A DNA stretch of 64,000 nucleotides from Clostridia bacterium (GCA_017517665.1 JAFWYP010000001.1:124001-188000), one strand, 5' to 3'; shown: positions 34,961-44,297, counted from the first letter of the stretch. A program made the numbers and translations. Notes: a model not told the origin generated them from the letters alone.

Positions 34961-35551
34961 TTATATGTTTTTTCTGCCTGAAACAATGTATATTTCATCT
35001 GTTGAAATTTTTGTGTCAATGTTAAAATAAGGTTTCATTATTTCTGCCAATTCATCAGCTTCTGGAAGAACAGAGGATATTTTTTGTGCTTTACCCGAAT
35101 GGTGTTTTATGAGAGCTTCTCTGCTCATTCCGTGGGCAACGGTTATTCTGCCGTCTTCTTTAAGATGTTCCGATAGATTTTTAAATAGCAGCTTTCGGTT
35201 TGCGAAGTGTGGAAATGCGTTGTAAATAACTATGCAGTCGAATTTTTCGCCTGGTTCGTAAGTTTCTGCATCGGCACACAAAAAAACAATATTTTCATAT
35301 TCCGAAAACTTGCTTTTTGCAATTTTAATCATATTCTCAGAAATATCAACGGCGATGCATTTCCTGACTTTTCTGCTTATATAATCGGGAATAAGAACAC
35401 CCGTTCCGCAGCCTGTGTCAAGAACGGTTTTTCCTTCCGTAACACAGGCTGTGTCAAGTATTTTATCAATTTTCCATTGAATTTTACTCATATCCGAATC
35501 CCACGAACCCGCAAAAGAATCAAAGAAAGCGGCAATCTCTTTTTTATCCAT
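34961..35551 (-). CDS. Class I SAM-dependent methyltransferase
   Basis: A 196-residue Rossmann-fold methyltransferase. Motif I is VLDTGCGTGVLIP (about 43-55), motif II acidic residue in CIAVDIS, and motif IV region is FDCIVIYNAFPHF. The first 30 residues resemble UbiE/COQ5-like small methyltransferases (FFDSFAGSWD). The gene is alone and convergent with the dehydratase-type operon. Substrate unknown. Confidence 0.8.
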   Translation of the reverse strand: MDKKEIAAFFDSFAGSWDSDMSKIQWKIDKILDTACVTEGKTVLDTGCGTGVLIPDYISRKVRKCIAVDISENMIKIAKSKFSEYENIVFLCADAETYEPGEKFDCIVIYNAFPHFANRKLLFKNLSEHLKEDGRITVAHGMSREALIKHHSGKAQKISSVLPEADELAEIMKPYFNIDTKISTDEIYIVSGRKNI

Positions 35552-35613
35552 ATTATCCTCTCGAAAATTGTTTGATCAATGAAATAAAACAGTTACCTGA
35601 CGTTATCTGCTTT

Positions 35614-35681
35614 TTGGTACAGGTACTTATAAGGGGCATGGCAAAACTATTATATATCAAGGCTTACAGTCAACAGCAATG
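35614..35681 (+). repeat. Interspersed ~68-bp repeat, copy 1
   Basis: Begins TTGGTACAGGTACTTATAAG and ends ACAGTCAACAGCAATG. It aligns with the copies at 44191-44260 and 46130-46196 over its whole length, in the same orientation. This copy has the most degraded inverted repeat. It lies just downstream of the methyltransferase promoter region and before the 3' end of namZ. Confidence 0.75.
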
Positions 35682-35709
35682 AAACGCAATTTTGATTTTG
35701 ATGTCAATA

Positions 35710-36831
35710 TCAATACAGATGCCATTTTTTTGAGATTGCTTGCCAAGTATTAACTTTTTGTTGTTCCTCTGCAATGAAAGCATCGGGGTTAAAGTCGGGT
35801 CTGAAGATGTTATCTGTGCCGATGAGTTTTGCAACAGACGGTTCAATTTCAAGCTCGGAATGTATTTTTTTAATTGTATCGAGCAGTTTTATTCCAACTG
35901 CAAAAGGCGAAAAGGTTTCTCTGTCGGTAACATGGAGTTGTATGCCGTGGCAGAAGTTGTCTTTATAGTCTGAAAATGTCGGTGTAAATGAACATTCCCT
36001 AAAAATAACGCCTTCTTGTTGTCTCATTTTTTCGATAACCGCTTTGCTGTCAAGCCAAGGTGCGCCTATCATTTCAAAAGGTTTTGTTGTGCCTCTGCCT
36101 TCGGAAAGATTTGTTTCTTCAAAAATGCAGGTTCCGATATAGACAAAAGCCGTATCAACAGTCGGAATATTTGGCGACGGCTGAATAAAAACAAGGTCAG
36201 TATCATCGTAGTACATATCCCTTTTCCAGCCTTCCATCGGAATAATATTCAGGTCACAGCCGATGTTTTCCGTTTCGTTCATCATAAGAGCAAATTCACC
36301 GATGGTAAGACCGCAACGGGTCGGCGTGGGAAACCTTCCGACAAATGAGGAAAACTGTCTGTCGAGTATAGCTCCTTCTGCTTTTACTCCGCCCAAAGGA
36401 TTCGGACGGTCAAGAACAACAAATTTCAAACCATGTTCGGCACAAATTTTCATTGTGTCTGTCATGGTATAAGCATAGGTGTAAAACCTTGCACCAACAT
36501 CCTGAATATCGAAAATCACGGTATCAAGAGATGCAATCTTTTTTTTGCTTTCCGATATATCGTCACCGTATAAACTGAACACAGGAAGTCCGGTTTTTTT
36601 ATCGTCATATGAAACTATATTCTGCCCTGCCTGCACATCTCCCCTGACTCCGTGCTCGGGTCCGAAAAGAGCTGTCAGGTTACACTTTTCTTTCAACATA
36701 TCTACAGTTGATGAAAGGTCACGGAGAACACCGGTATGATTAGTAATAAGTCCGCATTCTCCTTGAAAATCAAAGCCGTTTTTTGCAACAACATCTGCGC
36801 CGCACAGAACTTTTTGTTTTGCTGCTTTCAT
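35710..36831 (-). CDS. namZ: Exo-beta-N-acetylmuramidase NamZ (DUF1343)
   Basis: A 373-residue enzyme of the GH171/DUF1343 family, which removes terminal MurNAc from peptidoglycan fragments. Family features are CGLITNHTGVL near 26-36, LFGPEHGVRGD near 55-65 and DVGARFYTYAYTM. Characterised NamZ from Bacillus is secreted; this one starts MKAAKQKVLCGADV with no signal peptide, so it should act on imported disaccharides in the cytosol. It is divergent from the murK-murQ genes, and the three enzymes form a continuous route from MurNAc-GlcNAc to GlcNAc-6-phosphate. Confidence 0.88.
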   Translation of the reverse strand: MKAAKQKVLCGADVVAKNGFDFQGECGLITNHTGVLRDLSSTVDMLKEKCNLTALFGPEHGVRGDVQAGQNIVSYDDKKTGLPVFSLYGDDISESKKKIASLDTVIFDIQDVGARFYTYAYTMTDTMKICAEHGLKFVVLDRPNPLGGVKAEGAILDRQFSSFVGRFPTPTRCGLTIGEFALMMNETENIGCDLNIIPMEGWKRDMYYDDTDLVFIQPSPNIPTVDTAFVYIGTCIFEETNLSEGRGTTKPFEMIGAPWLDSKAVIEKMRQQEGVIFRECSFTPTFSDYKDNFCHGIQLHVTDRETFSPFAVGIKLLDTIKKIHSELEIEPSVAKLIGTDNIFRPDFNPDAFIAEEQQKVNTWQAISKKWHLY

Positions 36832-36899
36832 ATTTTACCTTCCTTGCACATTTTTAATATTCCGTAATCATCGTGTCATAAACGCTTATTCTGTTTTAT

Positions 36900-36929
36900 A
36901 TTCTACATCAATCAGAGTATAGAGGTCAA
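36900..36929 (-). promoter_or_regulatory. Predicted promoter of namZ
   Basis: On the minus strand TTGACC (36929-36924), an 18-base spacer and TAGAAT (36905-36900). Confidence 0.5.
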
Positions 36930-37000
36930 TATCTGAAACTTATTTCAACAATGTTTTTAGCATATTAAAAAACAGTAATGTAAAACAGATAAACCGTAAA

Positions 37001-37029
37001 TTGACATAATATGGTTTTGCAGATATAAT
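37001..37029 (+). promoter_or_regulatory. Consensus sigma-A promoter of murK-murQ
   Basis: TTGACA (37001-37006), 17 bases and TATAAT (37024-37029): a perfect match in both boxes. Confidence 0.85.
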
Positions 37030-37091
37030 AAATTTGCAACAACGGTGCTTCGACGCGCAAACAAATAAAAGACGGTATAAGGATGAATCTG

Positions 37092-37994
37092 ATGATCGGA
37101 AAAAATATAAAATATCTTTTAGGCATTGACGGCGGCGGAACAAAAACCGAGTTTCTGCTGACGGATTCAGTCGGAAAAGAAATCAGAAGAATTACTCTCG
37201 GCGGTTCAAATCCCGTCAATATCGGCATTGAAAATACCTGTGCTGTTCTTAATGAAGGTATAATAAAAATATGTGAAGGATTCGATATCGGCAAAACGTC
37301 TGTTTTTACAGGTGTTGCAGGTGGGAAAACAGGAGAAAACCAGCAACTTATCAGCAACTTTTTGTCACAGTTTGGCTTTGCTTCATCTGATTGCGGGAGT
37401 GATATTGATCTTGCGCTTGAGGTTGCATTAAAGGGTGAAAACGGAGTGGCTGTTATAATGGGAACGGGCATTGTTGCTTATGCACGTTCAGGTGGAAAAC
37501 TTCACCGCACAGGCGGACGGGGATATATGATTGACAAGGGCGGGAGCGGATTCCATCTGGGCTCGGATGCTCTCAATTCGGCATTTGAATTCATTGACGG
37601 CAGAGGCGGAAGCAAAACAATTCTGAAACTTATTGAAAACAAGCTTGGTAAAAAGCTTGAAGATTCAGTTGCCGAAATATACAGCGGCGGTGCAGAATAT
37701 ATCGCTTCTTTCGCTCCTCTTGTTTTTGAGGCATTTAATCTCGGTGATTCAACCGCTTCGGAAATCATTGACCGTAATGCTTATGAGGCAGCAAAAATCA
37801 TCAATGGCGCACGAATATTGTTTGAAAAATCCGATGGTAAAATTGTTGCCTGTGGCGGATTATGCAAGCAAAAAGAAATATTATATCCGTTCCTGATGAA
37901 TTATCTTGAAGGAGAAGCTTTGCTCACATTTCTTGATGAACCTATGGTAAACGGTGCAATTTCAATTGCGGCAAGGAGGACAGAAATATGTTGA
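37092..37994 (+). CDS. murK: BadF/BadG-type sugar kinase, probable MurNAc/GlcNAc kinase MurK
   Basis: A 300-residue ASKHA-fold kinase. The phosphate loop is LGIDGGGTKTEFLLTD, and GVAGGKTGENQ, IMGTGIVAYARSGG and GGRGYMIDKGGSGF follow as in N-acetylglucosamine kinases. In Clostridium, MurK phosphorylates MurNAc and GlcNAc at position 6. Direct coupling to murQ (7-base overlap) makes MurNAc the natural substrate. Two ATGs compete: 37083 directly abuts the AAGG, while 37092 has proper spacing, so I choose 37092. Confidence 0.83.
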   Translation: MIGKNIKYLLGIDGGGTKTEFLLTDSVGKEIRRITLGGSNPVNIGIENTCAVLNEGIIKICEGFDIGKTSVFTGVAGGKTGENQQLISNFLSQFGFASSDCGSDIDLALEVALKGENGVAVIMGTGIVAYARSGGKLHRTGGRGYMIDKGGSGFHLGSDALNSAFEFIDGRGGSKTILKLIENKLGKKLEDSVAEIYSGGAEYIASFAPLVFEAFNLGDSTASEIIDRNAYEAAKIINGARILFEKSDGKIVACGGLCKQKEILYPFLMNYLEGEALLTFLDEPMVNGAISIAARRTEIC

Positions 37995-38785
37995 AAACCG
38001 AAATGCGTAATCCCGATACATACAGCATAGATAAAATGTCAACTCGTGAAATGCTTGAAACAATAAACAACGAAAACACCAAGGTGACTCTTGCTGTTGA
38101 AGCTGCTTTGCCGCAGATTTCAATTGTGTGCGATGAGGTTGCTGATGCCATAAAAGCAGGCGGCAGGATTTTTTATATAGGAAGCGGAACTTCGGGCAGG
38201 CTTGCCGTGTGCGATGCGGCGGAATGTCCGCCAACCTTCGGCGTGCCTTATGACCTTTTCAACGGAATTATCGCGGGCGGTGAAAAATGTATGTTCAAGG
38301 CGGCAGAGAATGCAGAAGATAATCCCGTGGCAGGCATTGATGACCTTAAAAACCGTGATTTCTGCAACAAAGATATATTAATCGGAATTTCAGCTTCGGG
38401 ATCGGCGGCTTATGTTGTTTCTGCTGTAAATTATGCAAAGAGCCTTGGCGCAAAGGCTTTTTCAATCACAAATAACCCCGATACCGAACTGGGTAAAGTT
38501 GCAGATATTGACATCTGCGCCGATACCGGTCCCGAGGTTATCACGGGTTCAACCCGAATGAAGGCAGGAACGGCACAAAAAATAATCCTGAATATGATTT
38601 CAACCGCTTCCATGGTAAAATGCGGCTGTGTTTATGAAAACATGATGATTAATCTTAAACCCACAAACCAAAAACTTCGAAGAAGAATGATAGGAATTGT
38701 TACCGAAATTCTCGGCTGTACAACCGAAAAATCTGAGAAACTTCTTGAAGAAAACGGCTGGAACATTCGCTCTGCTGTTAAGTAA
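37988..38785 (+). CDS. murQ: N-acetylmuramic acid 6-phosphate etherase MurQ
   Basis: A 265-residue SIS-domain enzyme that removes the lactyl ether from MurNAc-6-phosphate to give GlcNAc-6-phosphate and D-lactate. Motifs are FYIGSGTSGRLAV (62-74), the catalytic E79 (DAAECPPTFG), second acidic E110 (AENAEDNPVAG) and GSTRMKAGTAQK. It is somewhat shorter than the usual ~300 residues, ending soon after the helical domain. GGAGG precedes the ATG inside murK. No MurP PTS permease is present, which fits the use of a kinase. Confidence 0.93.
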   Translation: MLKTEMRNPDTYSIDKMSTREMLETINNENTKVTLAVEAALPQISIVCDEVADAIKAGGRIFYIGSGTSGRLAVCDAAECPPTFGVPYDLFNGIIAGGEKCMFKAAENAEDNPVAGIDDLKNRDFCNKDILIGISASGSAAYVVSAVNYAKSLGAKAFSITNNPDTELGKVADIDICADTGPEVITGSTRMKAGTAQKIILNMISTASMVKCGCVYENMMINLKPTNQKLRRRMIGIVTEILGCTTEKSEKLLEENGWNIRSAVK

Positions 38786-38792
38786 CACTGCA

Positions 38793-38835
38793 AAAAACCG
38801 ACAGACCTCGATTCTGAGATTTGTCGGTGATTTTT
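38793..38835. terminator. Terminator between murQ and the GNAT gene
   Basis: ACCGACA and TGTCGGT arms with an imperfect inner pairing, followed by ATTTTTAT on the plus strand; the opposite strand has A-rich flanks as well. Confidence 0.6.
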
Positions 38836-39391
38836 ATTTAAGCTTCAATCCGTAGACGGCACAGTTTTTCATCTCTTCAAGCAGAGTGAAGCCGTATTTA
38901 TCGTAAAACCCTCTGCCTTTTTCATTTTTTATCCATGTTGTGAGCATAATACCCTTCACCCCTTTTTCTTTCAGGTGTTCAAGAAGGGCATCCGTCATTT
39001 TGTGTCCAAGTCCCATGCGCTGATATTCGGGAAGAACATCAATGTGAAGATGTGCAGGATAATCCTTTTTATATTTTTCGTGAGGAACAATTGACCTCAA
39101 TGCCGATTTTCTGCGGCGGAATTCCCAGTTTTTGATTTTGGGATAATACAGTTTCACAAACCGTTCCTTGAAAACATCAAAATTCTCCGTGCAGATAACA
39201 TAACCTATCGCTTTATCGTTTTCATCGGCGGCAACAAAGCAGTTTTCGGGTTCGTTTTCAATATAATAGTCACAGTAAACGGATAGTGTGAAATTTTTTG
39301 CTTTTTTTGAGCTTTTGCAGGGTCCGTCGCTGTTAAGGCATACAAAACGCACATTTTCTTTATCTTTTGCTTTATATGGTCTTATCTTCAT
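38834..39391 (-). CDS. GNAT-family N-acetyltransferase
   Basis: A 185-residue acetyltransferase. The acetyl-CoA pyrophosphate loop is seen as LPEYQRMGLGHKMTDALL near 120-137, and the C-terminus has GRGFYDKYGFTLLEE, the usual strand-helix. The N-terminal part (about 10-45) has a Cys/Lys-rich stretch (SDGPCKSSKKAKN). Single gene, convergent with murQ. It resembles proteins related to glucosamine or hexosaminide acetyltransferases only in fold; substrate unknown. Confidence 0.8.
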   Translation of the reverse strand: MKIRPYKAKDKENVRFVCLNSDGPCKSSKKAKNFTLSVYCDYYIENEPENCFVAADENDKAIGYVICTENFDVFKERFVKLYYPKIKNWEFRRRKSALRSIVPHEKYKKDYPAHLHIDVLPEYQRMGLGHKMTDALLEHLKEKGVKGIMLTTWIKNEKGRGFYDKYGFTLLEEMKNCAVYGLKLK

Positions 39392-39470
39392 TTAATCACA
39401 TCCCTTTTTCAAGGAAAGTTTATCATTAAAATGCATAAAAATCAAGGCGCAATATGTACCGATTTGATAA

Positions 39471-39499
39471 TTGTAAAACATTATAAAATATTGTATTAT
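39471..39499 (+). promoter_or_regulatory. Promoter of the GH84-ceramidase operon
   Basis: TTGTAA (39471-39476), 17 bases and TATTAT (39494-39499); AGGAGG then ATG at 39520. Confidence 0.55.
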
Positions 39500-39519
39500 T
39501 AATATCAGGAGGGATTAAT

Positions 39520-41094
39520 ATGAATGGCAAATCAAATCCCGCAGCTGTTTTTTATAAGCTTTTCGGAGATACGGCAGACAAATTCAACATTGAAATTATT
39601 TATGAGAATTCAAAGCGTGTTGTTTATTGCGAAAAGACTCACAGAGTTGCCGACGAAAAATATATTCTTTCCGTTTCGGGTAAAGAAGTGAAAATTTATT
39701 GCTCCTGCGAAAAGGGTGCGTTTTATGCTCTCTGCGACCTTGCAAAGCGTATTGATGAAAACACCGTTTCCGACGGAGAATTTATATGCTCACCGTCTTT
39801 TTCCGTAAGAGGTTATATTGAGGGATTTTACGGTACACCGTGGAGTCATGAAAACCGAAAATCCGTTATGAAGCTTATGGCAAAGAACAGAATGAATACG
39901 GTTTATTACGCACCTAAAGATGATTTGTATCATCGGGAGAAATGGCGTGAGAATTATCCCGAAGATGAACTTGAAAGACTGAAAGCACTTGTTGACTGCG
40001 CAAAAGAATACTATATGAATTTCTACTGGTGCATTGCTCCCGGTCTTTCAATGAAATATTCCGACGATGCCGAATTTGACACTCTTATCAATAAAACAAA
40101 ACAGCTTTATTCAATCGGAATACGCTGCTTCGGTCTTCTGCTCGATGATATTGATGAGGAACTTGTATTTGAAGAAGATAAGGCAGTTTTCGGCGAAACG
40201 GTCAATGCACATATTGAATTGATAAACAGATATTACTCCGCTTTGAAAAAAATTGATTCTTCAATACATCTTACCGTTTGTCCCACTCTTTATCACGGAA
40301 AAGGCAGTGAATATTACATTTCAAAACTCGGCAAAAATATTCCGACGCTTGTTTCCGTTTTCTGGACGGGCAGAGATATCTGCTCCCGTGAATTAACAAG
40401 TCCTGAAGCGGTAAGGTTCATTGAGAATACATTTCACAAACCGCTTTATTGGGATAATTATCCCGTAAACGATTGCTCCATGTTTAACGAGATGCACATT
40501 TCTCCCATTATCGGGCGTGACCCCGATTTGTATAAATACTCCGAGGGTATCATTTCAAACTGCATGGAATATGCCGAATGCTCGAAAATCCCGCTGATTA
40601 CCTTTGCGGATTATCTGTGGGACAGCGAAAATTACGACCCGCAGAAATCATGGGAAAGCGCAATAAGGCAGGTTGTCGGAAAAGAAAATGCAGATAATTT
40701 CATTATCTTTGCCGATCATCTTTACACCTCATGTCTTAAAGATGCAAATTCAAGGCGTATGTATGAAGCGTTTGACGAAATTGAAACTGCATTCAAATCA
40801 GGCAATCCGGAAAAAGCTCTTGCTCTTGCAGAAAACTATCTCGGCAAAATGAATGCGTGCAGAGATTATCTCAAACAGGATTTACCCATTTGCCGCGAAC
40901 TTTCAAAATGGTCGGAAAAATATTTTGTTTCGTGTGAAATCATAAACAAGATATTTGAATATATAAAAACAAAGAATGAAGAGTTGATTTCAGAAATATC
41001 TTTACTCGCAGAAAAATACGAGTCAATGCCTGCAAAGCTTTCAAACGATGTCAATATCCATGCAGAACTCAAAAATCTGCAAAAATTCATTTAA
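39520..41094 (+). CDS. GH84 beta-N-acetylglucosaminidase, apparently cytosolic
   Basis: A 524-residue member of GH84 (NagJ, O-GlcNAcase, mu-toxin type). After a ~90-residue N-terminal alpha/beta domain comes the barrel with RGYIEGFYGTPWSHENR (97-113), NTVYYAPKDDLYHREKW (126-142) and the catalytic Asp pair D209-D210 (LLLDDIDEE), which drive substrate-assisted cleavage of terminal beta-GlcNAc. Many clostridial homologues are large secreted proteins with binding modules; this one lacks both a signal peptide and extra modules. It opens an operon with two neutral-ceramidase-like genes (15-base gap). It may process imported GlcNAc glycans or muropeptide sugars. Confidence 0.88.
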   Translation: MNGKSNPAAVFYKLFGDTADKFNIEIIYENSKRVVYCEKTHRVADEKYILSVSGKEVKIYCSCEKGAFYALCDLAKRIDENTVSDGEFICSPSFSVRGYIEGFYGTPWSHENRKSVMKLMAKNRMNTVYYAPKDDLYHREKWRENYPEDELERLKALVDCAKEYYMNFYWCIAPGLSMKYSDDAEFDTLINKTKQLYSIGIRCFGLLLDDIDEELVFEEDKAVFGETVNAHIELINRYYSALKKIDSSIHLTVCPTLYHGKGSEYYISKLGKNIPTLVSVFWTGRDICSRELTSPEAVRFIENTFHKPLYWDNYPVNDCSMFNEMHISPIIGRDPDLYKYSEGIISNCMEYAECSKIPLITFADYLWDSENYDPQKSWESAIRQVVGKENADNFIIFADHLYTSCLKDANSRRMYEAFDEIETAFKSGNPEKALALAENYLGKMNACRDYLKQDLPICRELSKWSEKYFVSCEIINKIFEYIKTKNEELISEISLLAEKYESMPAKLSNDVNIHAELKNLQKFI

Positions 41095-41109
41095 AAAGGA
41101 GAAATTAAA

Positions 41110-42573
41110 ATGGCAGTTGTTATCAGATGGATTTCAGCAATTATGGCGGTGCTTGTCGGTTTACCGACTCTTCTCGGTGCGGTTTTTCAAAGCCTTACCA
41201 AAATCGGCTATGACGAAAGACCCGTTACGGCAATTTCGGAAAATTTCATTGAAGGAAACAAAGAGTTTATTGATGAAGCAAGTGCCGAATACTGGTCGGC
41301 AGGCTTTGCACGCAGAGTGCTGACTCCCGAAGATATCGATGAAACAAGATATTTTCTCGGCGGATTCCTCAAATTCCCTGCTCAGGAAGCAACGGGCGTT
41401 GTTGACGATTTGTGCGTAAGAGCAGTTGTGCTTGACGATAATTCAGGCAGAGGTGCCGCAGCGTTTGCGTGGATTGACGGCGTCGGCTTTATGAATGCCG
41501 ATATCAAGGATATCCGTGAAAAACTTGCCGATATAACAGGTAACGGCAAGCTTATCAGCATCGACGTCGGATCAACTCATAACCACAGCGCAATTGATAC
41601 TCAGGGTCTTTGGGGCAATATTCCCAAAAGCGGCAGAAATCAGAAATATATTGATTCCGTTGTTCAGAAAACAGCCGATGCAATCAGAGAAGCTTATAAT
41701 AACAGAAGCGAAGGCACGCTTTATTATGCGTCAAAGGCCTGTCCGGAAATGTTCTCCGACGGCAGAGCCCCGTATTCAATTGATGAAAAAATACACCTTT
41801 TCCGTTTCGTTCCCAATTCAGAAGGCAAAAAAGAAATATATATTGCAAATTTCGGTGCTCATCCCATCAGCTTAGGATGGAGCAACACAGAGCTTTCGGG
41901 CGACTTTCCGTATTACATCGAGAAAGAAGTAACAACCGAAAAGAACGCAGACTTCATCTTTATACAGGGTGCAATCGGCGGTGCAATTCACGCGGATATG
42001 GGTGTTGAAAACGGTATTCCCGAAGAACTCACCTCATTTGAAAAAATGAAGGAATACAGCAATATTGTTGCAGATATTCTTTATGAGCTTGCAGAAAAAG
42101 GCGAGGCTGTTGAGCCTGTTCTCAACGTTAAACACGCTCAGGTTGATTTTGAAGTCAACAACTTCATTTTCCTCCTTGCGGAAAGTGCAGAGCTTTGCAA
42201 CGTCAAGGCATTCAAGGAAGACGGAAAGATATATCTCACAAGCGAAATCGGTTATGTTGAAATAGGTAAAAACATAAAGATTATTGAAGCTCCCGGTGAA
42301 GTTCTGCCCGAGCTTGTTTACGGTGGATTCTATTCGGCTGATGAAGCATACAACGGCACGGAATATCCTTATGAAGGCATCGCTGCCTGCTTTGATGAAG
42401 ATGATGAAGTTCTTGTTTTCGGACTTTGCAACGATGCTGTAGGCTATATTGTTCCCGATAATGATTATTCTGCTTCAAACGAAGAAGGCCATTACGAAGA
42501 AACCGTTTCAACCGGTTCAAGAAGTGCAACCGCATTTTCAAAAGCATTCTTTGAACTTTTGGAGGTTAAATAA
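41110..42573 (+). CDS. Neutral/alkaline ceramidase-like hydrolase, first copy
   Basis: A 487-residue protein of the neutral ceramidase superfamily, which cleaves the amide bond of ceramides. Hallmarks are GFARRVLTPEDID (where known enzymes have G.G..DITGP), LGGFLKF, and the zinc-binding THNHSAIDTQG motif, followed by NFGAHPISLGWSN and GAIGGAIHAD. An N-terminal hydrophobic segment (about 5-27) without a clear cleavage site suggests an exported, membrane-anchored enzyme. The substrate could be a ceramide or another N-acyl compound; many bacterial members are untested. Confidence 0.75.
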   Translation: MAVVIRWISAIMAVLVGLPTLLGAVFQSLTKIGYDERPVTAISENFIEGNKEFIDEASAEYWSAGFARRVLTPEDIDETRYFLGGFLKFPAQEATGVVDDLCVRAVVLDDNSGRGAAAFAWIDGVGFMNADIKDIREKLADITGNGKLISIDVGSTHNHSAIDTQGLWGNIPKSGRNQKYIDSVVQKTADAIREAYNNRSEGTLYYASKACPEMFSDGRAPYSIDEKIHLFRFVPNSEGKKEIYIANFGAHPISLGWSNTELSGDFPYYIEKEVTTEKNADFIFIQGAIGGAIHADMGVENGIPEELTSFEKMKEYSNIVADILYELAEKGEAVEPVLNVKHAQVDFEVNNFIFLLAESAELCNVKAFKEDGKIYLTSEIGYVEIGKNIKIIEAPGEVLPELVYGGFYSADEAYNGTEYPYEGIAACFDEDDEVLVFGLCNDAVGYIVPDNDYSASNEEGHYEETVSTGSRSATAFSKAFFELLEVK

Positions 42574-44057
42574 ATGAAATTTCTGCGTTTTCTGAAGCTT
42601 CCCGAATTGGTCAGAGGTATTATTTCGGGATTACTTTCCCTGATAATTCTGTTTGTTCCGAATTCAACTTACACAACAATTGAAGAAACATCAAAATATA
42701 TGCTTACGGGCGATGAGTTTTTTTCTTATAACGGCGAAAAATGGACTGTCGGCTTTGCAAAGGAAGTTCTTACTCCCGATGATATCACCGAAGAAGATTA
42801 TTATATCGCCGGTTACAACACAAACAATCCCGCAAAATCAGTGCTTGATGATATGCATGCCAAGGCGGTTTATCTTGACGATAACAGCGGGAGAGGCGGA
42901 GTTGTTATTTGTGCTGTCGACTGTGTCGGCATCAGCCGCAAGGATATCAACGATATCAGAAAAGCCGTTATCGAAAGCGGCAAAATTCCCGATATCAAAT
43001 CAATCAACATCTGCGCAACCCACACTCATTCCGCAATTGATACGCAAGGACTTTGGGGCAAGAATTTCTTCTCGGACGGCAAAAACGAGGAGTTTATGAA
43101 CCGTCTCAAAGACCTGACGCACAAGCGATTATTGATTCATACAACGCAAGAAAAGACGGCAGCCTTTATTTCGGCACAGCTGAAACGGAAGGGCTTCTGA
43201 CCGATACAAGAACCCCCGTTGATTACGATGCAACAATCACAAGAATCCGTTTTGACCCTGAAGACGGCAGCAACGATACTTATATAGTAAATATGGCATG
43301 CCACGCCGAATGTCTCGGTGCAAGAACAACCGTTGTCAGCGCTGATTTTCCTGCTTATATGGAAAAGGAAATGATTGAACAGACTGGCGGCGCAAACGTT
43401 GTTTTCATAAACGGCGCTATCGGCGGACTTATCACCTGCGAAAAACTCGATGATGTTCTGCGTAACTTTGAGCTCGGTCTTGAATATGTCAAGGAATTCG
43501 GCGAGGATGTCGGTGAAGCTGTTATGAGCATAAACAACGAAATTTCGCTTGAGTCTGCAATCAACATCAAAACCGAAGCGATGGAAATAAAATGCGATAA
43601 CACAGCACTTCTGCTTGTGCGTTTTCTCGGAGTTCTCAACAATGATGTTGCCAAAGACAAAGACAGAAACATCTCAATCATCACGGAAGTTTCATATATG
43701 GAACTCGGCAACAGACAGATAGGTGTCTATATGATTCCGGGCGAGCTTTCTCCCGAACTCGAAAGCGGCAACTTCCTTTCTGCTGAAGAAGCTGCAAACG
43801 GCACGGAAGCTGAATACAAGTCGCTTTCTGAAATGTCACGCTGTGAGCATAATTTTGTTCTCGGTCTTTGCAACGATGAATTGGGATATATAATCCCCGA
43901 AAACGATTTTTATCTTCATGAGTGGCTGCCCTATTTCAACAACGCAATTGATGAGTCGGGCAGAGAGCATTATGAAGAAACAAACTCTCTCGGACCCGAA
44001 GCGGCAGGAGCAATTCTTGATGCTATGGATGAACTTATAGCTTTACTTAACAAATAA
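42574..44057 (+). pseudogene. Neutral ceramidase-like hydrolase, second copy, frameshifted
   Basis: A paralogue of the preceding gene that begins at the base after its stop. Frame 1 (42574-43200) encodes the N-terminal anchor (about 9-29), GFAKEVLTPDDIT and the zinc motif ATHTHSAIDTQG, and then reads out of homology after NRLKDL. Homology resumes in another frame with DAQAIIDSYNARKDG and continues to 44057 with NMACHAECLGART, NGAIGGLIT and LCNDELGYIIP. A single-base deletion near 43111-43117 explains the shift. It could be true gene decay or a sequencing error; every other part is intact and similar in length to its neighbour. Confidence 0.8.
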
Positions 44058-44058
44058 G

Positions 44059-44097
44059 AAAAACGCCAGCCATCCGTCAGGATGGCTGGCGTTTTTT
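44059..44097 (+). terminator. Strong terminator after the ceramidase genes
   Basis: AACGCCAGCCATCC and GGATGGCTGGCGTT arms with a GTCA loop and TTTTTT tail. Confidence 0.9.
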
Positions 44098-44122
44098 GTG
44101 CGGATAACAAACAGGATTTGAT

Positions 44123-44192
44123 TCGCTCGTCCTTCAGGTTCTGCCCTGAAAAAGAAAAATCACAGATTATATTACGATGACCTGTGATTATT
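44123..44192 (-). repeat. Diverged copy of a tRNA-terminator-associated repeat
   Basis: The sequence TCGCTCGTCCTTCAGG...CTGCCCTGAAAAAG and the following hairpin (AATCACAGG on one arm, CTGTGATT on the other) match 47015-47085, where they continue into the tRNA fragment. Here, after TTGGT, the sequence passes into the ~68-bp repeat instead of tRNA. Part of a 333-bp intergenic stretch. Confidence 0.6.
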
Positions 44193-44260
44193 GGTACGGG
44201 TGCTTATATAAGGGGTGTAATAAACTCCTTATATGTCAATGCTTGCAGTCATCAGCAATG
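44191..44260 (+). repeat. Interspersed ~68-bp repeat, copy 2
   Basis: Runs from TTGGTACGGGTGCTTATATA to CATCAGCAATG. It contains a good inverted repeat (ATATAAGG / CCTTATAT with a 12-13-base centre). Together with copy 3 it brackets the lipase-like gene in direct orientation. Confidence 0.8.
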
Positions 44261-44269
44261 TTATGTCTG

Positions 44270-44297
44270 TTGACAGAATTTTTATTTTGATTACAAT
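44270..44297 (+). promoter_or_regulatory. Promoter of the lipase-like gene
   Basis: TTGACA (44270-44275), 16 bases and TACAAT (44292-44297). It lies within 10 bases of the end of repeat copy 2. Confidence 0.5.
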
